From: Candidatus Gallibacteroides avistercoris
GTDB taxonomy: Bacteria > Bacteroidota > Bacteroidia > Bacteroidales > CHK158-818
DNA length: 5,129 nt
Reading direction: 5' to 3'
Assembly: GCA_018714665.1 (NCBI GenBank)
Contig: DVNA01000080.1
Coordinates: forward strand, 1-5,129
A model generated the notes under the pieces. That model made no database searches. It saw nothing but the letters and a program-made list of their open reading frames with translations, and had not been told where the DNA came from. Position 1 is the first letter of the stretch. The number at the start of each line of letters is the position of its first letter. Below, piece by piece: positions 1 to 5,129 of the stretch. The translations under genes and the position numbers were made by a program.

Positions 1-1
1 A

Positions 2-97
2 TATGACCTGTTTGATAGGTTGGTTAAGATTGCCGCCATTTACACATCGGACATCAAATGGAGAGACTACTACTTACCGGACGATGAAATCGTTTAA
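2..97 (+). CDS. C-terminal end of an unidentified protein (5' end outside window)
   Basis: An open frame enters from the left edge and ends at the TAA at 95-97. It gives 31 residues beginning YDLFDRLVKIAAIY and ending YYLPDDEIV. The segment is aromatic and charged, with no signal, membrane or catalytic motif that I recognise, so I assign no function. It looks like a genuine gene end because a strong plus-strand intrinsic terminator begins about 33 bases after the stop. Its own 5' part lies outside the window, so family and length cannot be judged. It converges with the metalloprotease gene on the opposite strand and is not part of the arginine operon. Confidence 0.6.
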   Translation, partial: YDLFDRLVKIAAIYTSDIKWRDYYLPDDEIV

Positions 98-129
98 GGT
101 TTGTTAGTACATTTATCACCACACGGAGA

Positions 130-174
130 AATAGTATCCTTTTCTCATTTTAAGAGAGAAGGATGCTATTTTTT
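130..174 (+). terminator. Intrinsic terminator of the upstream plus-strand gene
   Basis: A 17-base-pair inverted repeat pairs 130-146 with 154-170 around a 7-base loop (147-153) and is followed by a T-run at 169-174. All 17 positions pair in the plus-strand RNA if two G-U wobbles are allowed (135 with 165, 142 with 158). In minus-strand RNA those two positions become A-C mismatches, and only two U residues follow the stem. The element is therefore built for plus-strand transcription and terminates the gene ending at 97. Termination of the convergent metalloprotease transcript here would be less efficient. Confidence 0.85.
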
Positions 175-963
175 GTATTTCAATGCTTCGGGAATTGTCG
201 CATTGATCTGTTTGATGCGGTTGGCATCGGAGGGGTGTGTACTCATAAATTCGGGCGTCTCACCGTTGCCGGATGCAAGGGCCGACATATTGGTCCAGAA
301 CGTGGGTGCAACATATACATCGTAGCCGGCCAATGCCATAAAGATCAGTCCCAAACGGTCTGCCTCGTATTCCTGTTGCCGGGAGAAAGGCAACATAACC
401 CCAACTTGTGCCCCCAATCCGTAAACGCTGGCGGCCAATTGCCGGGATGCTTCCGTTTTGTTTTGCATCAATAAATCGAGGGCTGTACCACCGTATTGTA
501 ATAATATCTGCTGACTTAATCGCTCGTTACTGTGCTTGGCCACCGCATGGGCTATTTCGTGCCCGATCACAACGGCCAATCCGTCATCGGTTTGGGTATA
601 GGGGAGAATCCCTTCGTTAACGACCACCTTTCCACCCGGAAGAGCAAACGCGTTGGGTGTGGGGTCGGTTACCAGAACAAACTCCCATTGCATCTGGTTG
701 ACGGCCGATTCCATTCCGTTGTCGCGTAGGTAGCTCTCTACTGCCTGGGCCATTCGGGAGCCCACTCGTTCTACCTGTTCACGTTTGCTGGCATTGGAAG
801 AGATCTGTGCCGTTTCCATATAATCCATGAACGATTGATTACTCAATGAGAGAACCTCCTGATCGGAAACCAGATTCAACTGTTTCCGTCCGGTAATAGG
901 AACGACTCCACAGGCTGTGAGCAGCCCCATGAGGCAAATGAGAAGAATGTTTTTCAGGTTCAT
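166..963 (-). CDS. M48-family zinc metalloprotease, predicted periplasmic lipoprotein
   Basis: Predicted membrane-anchored metallopeptidase of the M48 LoiP/BepA-like group, probably acting in envelope protein quality control; its substrate is unknown. The chosen start gives 265 residues. The N-terminus is a lipoprotein signal: Asn-Lys, a hydrophobic stretch, then lipobox LTAC with the lipidated Cys at residue 18. After Cys comes GVVPITGRKQLNLVS, typical of this group. The zinc site is HEIAH (residues 135-139) with the third ligand in EYEADRLG (about 198-205). A conserved STHP follows near 241-244. NAFALPGG (104-111) is the strand before the active site. No acidic surface-export signal follows the Cys, so a periplasm-facing location is inferred. 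In-frame ATGs at 966, 969 and 984 are alternative starts; 963 puts the basic residue and hydrophobic core in the usual register. It is divergent from argR. No convincing minus-strand promoter was found. Confidence 0.93.
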   Translation of the reverse strand: MNLKNILLICLMGLLTACGVVPITGRKQLNLVSDQEVLSLSNQSFMDYMETAQISSNASKREQVERVGSRMAQAVESYLRDNGMESAVNQMQWEFVLVTDPTPNAFALPGGKVVVNEGILPYTQTDDGLAVVIGHEIAHAVAKHSNERLSQQILLQYGGTALDLLMQNKTEASRQLAASVYGLGAQVGVMLPFSRQQEYEADRLGLIFMALAGYDVYVAPTFWTNMSALASGNGETPEFMSTHPSDANRIKQINATIPEALKYKK

Positions 964-1040
964 CATCATAACTATAATTTGCATACGAAGATAGATAAAA
1001 TTTTTTACGATTCATCTTTTGTGTGAAACTCTTTTTTGTA

Positions 1041-1054
1041 TGAATAAAATTGCA
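1041..1054. promoter_or_regulatory. Candidate ArgR operator (ARG-box-like), distal
   Basis: The 14-mer TGAATAAAATTGCA matches the classical ARG-box consensus TGAATwwwwATTCA at 12 of 14 positions. It lies in the divergent intergenic region about 75 bases upstream of the candidate argR -7 element. The region is AT-rich, which raises the chance of fortuitous matches, and the Bacteroidota ArgR site may differ from the consensus known from Escherichia coli and Bacillus. Treat it as a candidate only. Confidence 0.3.
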
Positions 1055-1115
1055 AATAATGATAGATTTAAGAAAAAAAATACTTTAAATATGCAGAATA
1101 TTCAAATTATATGGA

Positions 1116-1123
1116 TATATTTG
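1116..1123 (+). promoter_or_regulatory. Candidate Bacteroidota -7 promoter element for the arg operon
   Basis: TATATTTG is a perfect match to the Bacteroidota sigma-ABfr -7 consensus TAnnTTTG and lies 71 bases before the argR start codon. No TTG is visible at the usual -33 spacing, so only half of the promoter is recognised. An A8 tract at 1073-1080 upstream could act as an UP-like element. Expected transcription would begin near 1128-1132, giving a leader of roughly 65 bases. The element also argues against the upstream in-frame ATG at 1111 being the argR start. Confidence 0.45.
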
Positions 1124-1132
1124 CAGCGCAAA

Positions 1133-1146
1133 AGAATAATTATGCA
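1133..1146. promoter_or_regulatory. Candidate ArgR operator (ARG-box-like), overlapping the start of transcription
   Basis: AGAATAATTATGCA matches the ARG-box consensus TGAATwwwwATTCA at 12 of 14 positions and is a near-palindrome centred between 1139 and 1140. It begins about 10 bases after the -7 element, so ArgR bound here would overlap or directly follow the transcription start. That is a position suited to autorepression of the argR-led operon. It shares its outer GAATAA and TGCA segments with the candidate at 1041-1054. The assignment rests on consensus similarity and position alone. Confidence 0.4.
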
Positions 1147-1194
1147 GACGAAGCTTGTGCTATTCTGTTGTTAATACCGGAAACAGCTATCGTA

Positions 1195-1671
1195 ATGAAA
1201 AATAAAGGCAATAGGTTACAGACAATCAAAGAGGTGATATCTACGGTACGTGTAGGTGGACAGGAGGAGCTGCTGAAAATCTTGCAGGAGAGAGGGTTTG
1301 AATTGACCCAGGCCACGCTCTCGCGCGATTTGAAACAGTTGCAGATCGTCAAGATTGCTTCCGCAGAAGGAGGCTATACTTATGTGCTTCCGGAAAGAGC
1401 CGGGGTGCAGGCGATACAGCGAAAACAGCACGGGGCTTTTGGCGGGATGTCTACCGGCTTTATCTCGATAGAGTTTTCCGGACAGTTGGCCGTTATCAAG
1501 ACACGCCCCGGATATGCAGGCGGGTTGGCCTATGACATAGACAACCACCTCCACAAGGAGACGTTGGGAACCATTGCCGGAGACGATACCATTTTGCTGG
1601 TATTGCGTGAAGGGGTCAGCCGCGAAGAGATTACAGAAGCATTAAAAACATTTATTCCGAATATTAAATAA
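1195..1671 (+). CDS. argR: Arginine repressor ArgR
   Basis: Arginine-responsive transcriptional regulator; members of the family act as hexamers that bind ARG boxes when arginine is present. The 158-residue length is normal for the family. The N-terminal half is the winged helix-turn-helix DNA-binding domain, with the recognition region LTQATLSRDLKQLQ (37-50). The C-terminal half is the oligomerisation and arginine-binding domain, with GTIAGDDTILLVL at 125-137 holding the two Asp residues (130, 131) that contact arginine. ATG 1195 was chosen because MKNKGNRLQTIKEVI aligns with the usual family start. An in-frame ATG at 1111 would add 28 unconserved residues and overlap the candidate promoter. 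It is the first gene of the arginine operon, and ARG-box-like sequences upstream suggest autoregulation. No good Shine-Dalgarno sequence is seen, as is common in Bacteroidota. Confidence 0.96.
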   Translation: MKNKGNRLQTIKEVISTVRVGGQEELLKILQERGFELTQATLSRDLKQLQIVKIASAEGGYTYVLPERAGVQAIQRKQHGAFGGMSTGFISIEFSGQLAVIKTRPGYAGGLAYDIDNHLHKETLGTIAGDDTILLVLREGVSREEITEALKTFIPNIK

Positions 1672-1696
1672 AAAATGCCTAAGTGAACCTTAGGCA
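1670..1696 (-). terminator. Intercistronic hairpin with terminator form on the minus strand
   Basis: Directly after the argR stop codon, TGCCTAAG (1676-1683) and CTTAGGCA (1689-1696) form a perfect 8-base-pair stem around a 5-base loop. On the plus strand the stem is preceded by six A residues (1670-1675) and has no U-tract after it, so it should not stop the operon transcript efficiently. Read on the minus strand, the same hairpin is followed by six U residues, the form of an intrinsic terminator. No minus-strand gene is seen upstream of it. It may block antisense transcription into argR, or act on the plus strand as an mRNA-processing or stability element. Confidence 0.45.
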
Positions 1697-1723
1697 GAGA
1701 GCAACGAATTATTCAATATAGAG

Positions 1724-2317
1724 ATGGAAGATACAATTAAAGTAATTGTAGCCAACGAAAAACATTTGGCATATGTGGAAACGATTCTCGATACCATCGA
1801 GAAAGCCGCCAAGGTAAGGGGAACCGGTATAGCCAAACGTTCACCCGAATATGTAAAACAAAAGATGCTGGAAGGAAAGGCCATTATTGCGCTCGACGGC
1901 GATAAGTTTGCCGGTTTCTGTTATATAGAAAGTTGGAGCAATAAGAAATATGTAGCCAACTCCGGGTTGATTGTGGTAGAGTCATACCGTGGGCATGGAT
2001 TGGCCAAACGGATTAAACGGAAAGCCTTTGAGCTTTCCCGCGAAAAATTCCCCGATGCCAAGATATTCGGATTGACTACCGGGCTGGCCGTGATGAAGAT
2101 CAATTCCGAAATGGGATACCGTCCCGTAACTTTTTCGGAACTGACCGATGATGACGCATTTTGGAGAGGTTGTCAAAGTTGTGTCAATTACGACATCCTG
2201 CAACGCACCAATCGGCGTATGTGTTTGTGCACGGGGATGCTTTACGATCCGCATGACCCTCACAACGAACATCAGGAAGAGAAAACCGAAGAAAAAAATA
2301 ATGAACCTACAAAATAG
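1724..2317 (+). CDS. GNAT acyltransferase, probable glutamate N-acyltransferase (ArgA role)
   Basis: Predicted acyl-CoA-dependent N-acyltransferase of 197 residues. From its position between argR and argG it probably makes N-acetyl- or N-succinylglutamate, the first step of arginine synthesis. The GNAT fold is visible: beta strands around AIIALDGDKFAGFCYIES (53-70), then strand LIVV and the CoA pyrophosphate loop ESYRGHGLAKRI (86-97), which fits the R/Q-x-x-G-x-G/A motif A. Motif B follows around IFGLTTGLAVMKINSEMGYR (114-133). There is no amino-acid kinase domain, so it is unlike classical ArgA and resembles the short stand-alone form. Residues 150-169 carry CxxC then CxC (Cys150, 153, 167, 169), unusual for a GNAT and possibly metal-binding. 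The last 20 residues are a charged, probably disordered tail. It lies 52 bases after argR and 8 before argG. The equivalent Bacteroides thetaiotaomicron gene has, as I recall, been linked genetically to arginine synthesis; the acyl donor here is inferred. Confidence 0.8.
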   Translation: MEDTIKVIVANEKHLAYVETILDTIEKAAKVRGTGIAKRSPEYVKQKMLEGKAIIALDGDKFAGFCYIESWSNKKYVANSGLIVVESYRGHGLAKRIKRKAFELSREKFPDAKIFGLTTGLAVMKINSEMGYRPVTFSELTDDDAFWRGCQSCVNYDILQRTNRRMCLCTGMLYDPHDPHNEHQEEKTEEKNNEPTK

Positions 2318-2325
2318 ACAACAAA

Positions 2326-3525
2326 ATGAAAGAAAAAGTAGTTTTGGCATTTAGCGGAGGATTGGATACATCCTTTTGTGCCAAGTATTTGACAGAAGAA
2401 AAAGGATACGAGTTATATACAGCCATAGCCAATACCGGAGGATTCAGCCAGGAAGAATTAAAGGCGATAGAAGAACGTGCCTACAAGTTGGGCGCCACCA
2501 AACACGTAACGCTCGACATTACCCAGGAATATTACAACAAGAGCATCAAATACATGGTATTCGGCAATATCCTGCGTAACGGGACCTATCCTATTTCGGT
2601 CAGCTCCGAACGTATATTCCAGGCCATTGCCACCATCAATTACGCCAAAGAGATCGGCGCCGACTATGTAGCACACGGCAGTACCGGTGCCGGTAACGAT
2701 CAGGTTCGTTTCGATTTGACATTCAATGTGCTGGCCCAAAATATTAAAGTGCTGACTCCCACACGCGACATGACCCTGACACGCGAATACGAGATCGACT
2801 ACCTGAAAAAACACGGTTTCGTAGCAGACTTTACGAAGATGGAGTACTCCATCAACAAAGGGTTGTGGGGAACCAGTATCGGTGGGAAAGAGACGCTCCA
2901 TTCAGACCAGACGCTGCCCGAAGAGGCCTATCCCTCTCAGATGACGGCTACCGGCGAAGAGACGTTGACCATCGATTTTGAAAAAGGCGAAATCGCTGCC
3001 GTAAACGGAAAAACATACGACAACAAAGTCGATGCTATCCGTGCCGTAGAGGCCATCGCTTCCAAATATGCCATCGGTCGCGATATGCACATCGGCGATA
3101 CCATCATCGGTATCAAGGGTCGGGTAGGATTTGAAGCTGCCGCCCCCATGGTGATTATCAACGCCCACAAGATGCTCGAAAAACATACATTGACCAAATG
3201 GCAGCAATATTGGAAAGATCAGGTGGGAACGTGGTATGGCATGTTCCTGCACGAAGCACAATATCTTGAACCGGTGATGCGCGACATCGAAGCCTTCCTG
3301 GAAAGTTCACAACGCAATGTAACCGGTCGGGTTATCGTTCAGCTCAAACCGTATCACTATGTGTTGGTAGGCGTCCAGAGCGATTACGACTTGATGAAAT
3401 CCGACTTCGGCGAATACGGCGAAGTAAACAAAGCCTGGACAGCCGACGACGTAAAAGGATTTACCAAGATACTCGGTAACCAGATGAAGATATATTATTC
3501 CGTACAAAACAAAAATAAAAAATAA
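2326..3525 (+). CDS. argG: Argininosuccinate synthase (Bacteroidota-type)
   Basis: Cytosolic ligase that condenses citrulline with aspartate, using ATP and releasing AMP and pyrophosphate, to give argininosuccinate. Its 399 residues are the usual length. The N-type ATP pyrophosphatase loop is AFSGGLDTS (8-16). The aspartate and citrulline binding segment is HGSTGAGNDQVRFD (117-130), which keeps Thr120, Asn124, Asp125 and Arg128. NKGLWGTSIGGKE (177-189) is the equivalent of the family's NLWGRSIE region. The commonly conserved Lys of TGKGND is Ala122 here, and the usual ARP segment reads SSERIFQ (93-99). These look like lineage traits rather than decay, because the frame is intact and the rest is well conserved. 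It begins 8 bases after the GNAT gene, so the two are almost certainly cotranscribed. A GC-rich hairpin follows before argC. Confidence 0.95.
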   Translation: MKEKVVLAFSGGLDTSFCAKYLTEEKGYELYTAIANTGGFSQEELKAIEERAYKLGATKHVTLDITQEYYNKSIKYMVFGNILRNGTYPISVSSERIFQAIATINYAKEIGADYVAHGSTGAGNDQVRFDLTFNVLAQNIKVLTPTRDMTLTREYEIDYLKKHGFVADFTKMEYSINKGLWGTSIGGKETLHSDQTLPEEAYPSQMTATGEETLTIDFEKGEIAAVNGKTYDNKVDAIRAVEAIASKYAIGRDMHIGDTIIGIKGRVGFEAAAPMVIINAHKMLEKHTLTKWQQYWKDQVGTWYGMFLHEAQYLEPVMRDIEAFLESSQRNVTGRVIVQLKPYHYVLVGVQSDYDLMKSDFGEYGEVNKAWTADDVKGFTKILGNQMKIYYSVQNKNKK

Positions 3526-3536
3526 ATCAGCATAGA

Positions 3537-3569
3537 GAGCGGGACGGTAGGTAAGGATCCGTCCCGCTT
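3537..3569 (+). other. GC-rich intercistronic hairpin between argG and argC
   Basis: AGCGGGACGG (3538-3547) and CCGTCCCGCT (3559-3568) form a perfect 10-base-pair stem around an 11-base loop. An outer G-U pair (3537 with 3569) extends it. The bases that follow are A-rich, not U-rich, on the plus strand, and no immediate U-tract flanks it on the minus strand, so it is not a canonical intrinsic terminator. The likely role is to protect the 3' end of the upstream argR-GNAT-argG mRNA or to reduce expression of argC and argD partially. That role is inferred from its position in the 61-base gap. Confidence 0.7.
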
Positions 3570-3586
3570 AAAATAAAAAACAGACA

Positions 3587-4555
3587 ATGATACGAGTAGG
3601 CATAATAGGCGGAGCAGGTTATACTGCCGGAGAGTTAATCAGGTTATTGATCAATCACCCCGATGTAGAGATTGTGTTTGTAAACAGTTCCAGCAATGCG
3701 GGCAACAAGATTTGTGACGTACACTCGGGACTGTACGGCGAAACGGATCTCACATTTACCGAACAGACCCCATTCGATCAAATCGATGTCTTGTTTTTCT
3801 GCACGGCACACGGCGATACGCGCAAATTCATGGAGAGCCATACGTTGCCCGAAGAGCTTCGGTTGATAGACCTTTCGATGGACTACCGTATGGAGTCGCC
3901 CGAACACGATTTCGTATATGGCTTGCCTGAGCTGAACCGACGACGAATTGTGCGGGCGAAACATATAGCCAACCCGGGTTGTTTCGCCACAGCCATACAG
4001 CTGGCCCTGTTGCCGTTAGCCAAGAACCTGTTGTTGAACAGCGATGTCCATGTACATGCCATTACCGGATCTACGGGGGCAGGACAGAAGCCTTCGGCCA
4101 CGTCGCATTTCAGTTGGCGCAACGACAATATCTCCATTTACAAGCCGTTTACACACCAACATCTGGCAGAGATCGGACAAAGTTTGAAGCAGTTGCAAAA
4201 CAGTTTCTCGTCGAAAATCAATTTCATCCCGGTGAGAGGCGATTTTGCCAGAGGAATATTTGTTACGGCCTATTTGGATTGCCCGGTAGAATTACCAGAG
4301 ATTATCAAATTGTACGAAGCGTATTACGATGACCATTCGTTTACCCATATCGTAGATAAAAACTTAGACCTCAAACAGGTTGTTGGCACCAATAAATGCC
4401 TGTTGCATTTGGAAAAGCATGGGGATAAGCTGTTGATTACCTCCGTTATCGACAATCTGTTGAAAGGCGCCTCGGGACAGGCTGTCCACAACATGAACCT
4501 GTTGTTCGGGTTGGAAGAAAAGGTTGGACTGCACCTGAAACCCGTAGGATTTTAA
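3587..4555 (+). CDS. argC: N-acyl-gamma-glutamyl-phosphate reductase ArgC
   Basis: NADPH-dependent reductase that converts N-acyl-gamma-glutamyl phosphate to N-acylglutamate semialdehyde, the third step of arginine synthesis. The 322 residues are within the family range. The Rossmann nucleotide-binding loop is GIIGGAGYTAGEL (5-17). The catalytic Cys132 lies in ANPGCFATA (128-136). ITGSTGAGQKPS (159-170) is the conserved glycine loop. FTHQHLAEI (188-196) supplies the HxH..E group that holds the catalytic histidine. KGASGQAVHNMNLLFG (293-308) is the C-terminal signature. The family's FTPHLxPMxRGI segment reads FIPVRGDFARGI here (213-224), a change near the substrate pocket that could suit a bulkier N-acyl group; that is inference. 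It starts 61 bases after argG, with the hairpin in between, and ends 13 bases before argD. Confidence 0.95.
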   Translation: MIRVGIIGGAGYTAGELIRLLINHPDVEIVFVNSSSNAGNKICDVHSGLYGETDLTFTEQTPFDQIDVLFFCTAHGDTRKFMESHTLPEELRLIDLSMDYRMESPEHDFVYGLPELNRRRIVRAKHIANPGCFATAIQLALLPLAKNLLLNSDVHVHAITGSTGAGQKPSATSHFSWRNDNISIYKPFTHQHLAEIGQSLKQLQNSFSSKINFIPVRGDFARGIFVTAYLDCPVELPEIIKLYEAYYDDHSFTHIVDKNLDLKQVVGTNKCLLHLEKHGDKLLITSVIDNLLKGASGQAVHNMNLLFGLEEKVGLHLKPVGF

Positions 4556-4568
4556 ATAAAGACCAAAC

Positions 4569-5129
4569 ATGAAACTATTCGATGTATATCCGCTGTTCGA
4601 TATTGAGATTGTCAGCGGGAAAGGATGCTACACTTACGACGACAAAGGACAGGAGTACCTCGACCTCTATGGCGGACACGCCGTTATCTCCGTGGGACAT
4701 ACCCACCCCTATTATACCCAGAAACTGATAGAACAGGCACAAAAGCTGATATTCTACTCCAACTCCGTCAAGAACAGCCTACAAGTAAAGCTGGCTGAAA
4801 AATTGGGAAAGATGTCCGGTTACGACGATTATGCACTGTTCCTGATAAATTCCGGGGCAGAGGCCAACGAAAATGCCTTGAAGCTGGCATCGTTCGCCAC
4901 CGGAAAAAAGAAGGTGATTGCCTTCCAGAAATCGTTCCATGGCCGTACCTCTGCGGCCGTAAAGGTAACGAACAACCCCAAAATCGTAGCACCTATCAAC
5001 GATACGTTCGAGGTGGCGTTCCTGGCTCTGAACGACATCGAAGCCGTGAAATCGGAAATGACTAAGGGCGACGTCTGTGCGGTGATTATAGAGGGTATTC
5101 AGGGGGTCGGCGGCATACAGGTGCCTACG
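4569..5129 (+). CDS. argD: N-acylornithine aminotransferase ArgD (3' end outside window)
   Basis: Pyridoxal-phosphate aminotransferase of class III. It transfers an amino group from glutamate to N-acylglutamate semialdehyde, giving N-acylornithine. The first 187 codons are present with no stop before the window edge; family members are about 370-410 residues, so roughly half is missing. Visible motifs are the N-terminal YLDLYGGHAVISVGHTHP (30-47), the phosphate-binding INSGAEANENALKLA (93-107), FHGRT (123-127) at the cofactor ring, and IIEGIQGVGG (173-182) leading to the cofactor-binding Asp region. The catalytic lysine would lie beyond the window. ATG 4569 begins MKLFDVYPLFD, a start typical of the short Bacteroidales form. 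It lies 13 bases after the argC stop and is surely in the same transcript. Acetyl versus succinyl substrate cannot be told from this part. Confidence 0.94.
   Translation, partial: MKLFDVYPLFDIEIVSGKGCYTYDDKGQEYLDLYGGHAVISVGHTHPYYTQKLIEQAQKLIFYSNSVKNSLQVKLAEKLGKMSGYDDYALFLINSGAEANENALKLASFATGKKKVIAFQKSFHGRTSAAVKVTNNPKIVAPINDTFEVAFLALNDIEAVKSEMTKGDVCAVIIEGIQGVGGIQVPT

Noticed and set aside
163..729. Plus-strand open frames overlapping the metalloprotease gene
   Set aside because: They overlap a minus-strand gene with a full set of M48 motifs, and their translations show no family features.
1165..1186. Small hairpin in the argR leader (CTGTT with AACAG)
   Set aside because: Only a 5-base-pair stem with a 12-base loop and no U-tract; too weak to call an attenuator or riboswitch.
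1111..1194. Upstream in-frame ATG that would extend ArgR by 28 residues
   Set aside because: The extra residues do not resemble the family N-terminus, the start at 1195 gives the normal length, and the extension would overlap the candidate -7 element at 1116-1123.
1706..1714. GAATTATTC palindrome before the GNAT gene as an ARG box
   Set aside because: The half-sites are separated by one base instead of four, so it does not fit the operator; it may be chance in AT-rich sequence.
2458..3261. Long open frames on the minus strand inside argG
   Set aside because: They are antisense to a well-conserved gene, show no recognisable domain, and their composition follows from the argG codons. The same applies to minus-strand frames within argR, argC and argD.
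3587..4555. Loss of ArgC catalytic function because of the missing PHLxP motif
   Set aside because: Cys132 and the HxH..E motif at 190-195 are intact, and the frame is full length, so inactivation is unlikely.

Overview
The window reads as a chromosomal segment of a Bacteroidota species, most likely order Bacteroidales (Parabacteroides, Tannerella, Bacteroides or a relative). This rests on the gene order argR - GNAT acyltransferase - argG - argC - argD, on ArgG, ArgC and ArgD sequences of the Bacteroidales type, on weak or absent Shine-Dalgarno sequences, and on a perfect match to the Bacteroidota -7 promoter element (TAnnTTTG). The genus is an inference. No mobile element, CRISPR array, tRNA or rRNA was seen.

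Layout. Bases 2-97 hold the last 31 codons of an unidentified plus-strand gene. It is followed by a strong plus-strand intrinsic terminator (130-174). Convergent to it, on the minus strand, lies a complete M48-family zinc metalloprotease lipoprotein gene (166-963) whose stop codon sits inside the terminator. A roughly 230-base AT-rich divergent intergenic region (964-1194) follows. It carries a candidate promoter and two ARG-box-like operator candidates. The rest is one plus-strand arginine-biosynthesis operon: argR (1195-1671), a stand-alone GNAT acyltransferase (1724-2317), argG (2326-3525), argC (3587-4555) and argD (from 4569, cut off by the window end).

How the genes work together. ArgR is the arginine-sensing repressor. 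The GNAT protein is the best candidate for the first committed step, N-acylation of glutamate. ArgC reduces the N-acyl-glutamyl phosphate and ArgD transaminates the resulting semialdehyde. ArgG joins citrulline to aspartate near the end of the pathway. argB, the carbamoyltransferase, the deacylase and argH are not in the window. Bacteroides is known to use a variant pathway with N-succinyl intermediates and an N-succinylornithine transcarbamylase, so this operon may handle succinylated rather than acetylated intermediates. That is inferred from lineage and gene order, not shown directly.

Points worth a second look are a cysteine cluster (CxxC ... CxC) in the GNAT protein, divergent active-site motifs in ArgG and ArgC, a terminator facing the wrong way between argR and the GNAT gene, a GC-rich hairpin without a U-tract between argG and argC, and the candidate operators around the argR promoter. 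Nothing here clearly amounts to an entirely new system; the unusual interest lies in the non-canonical arginine pathway.
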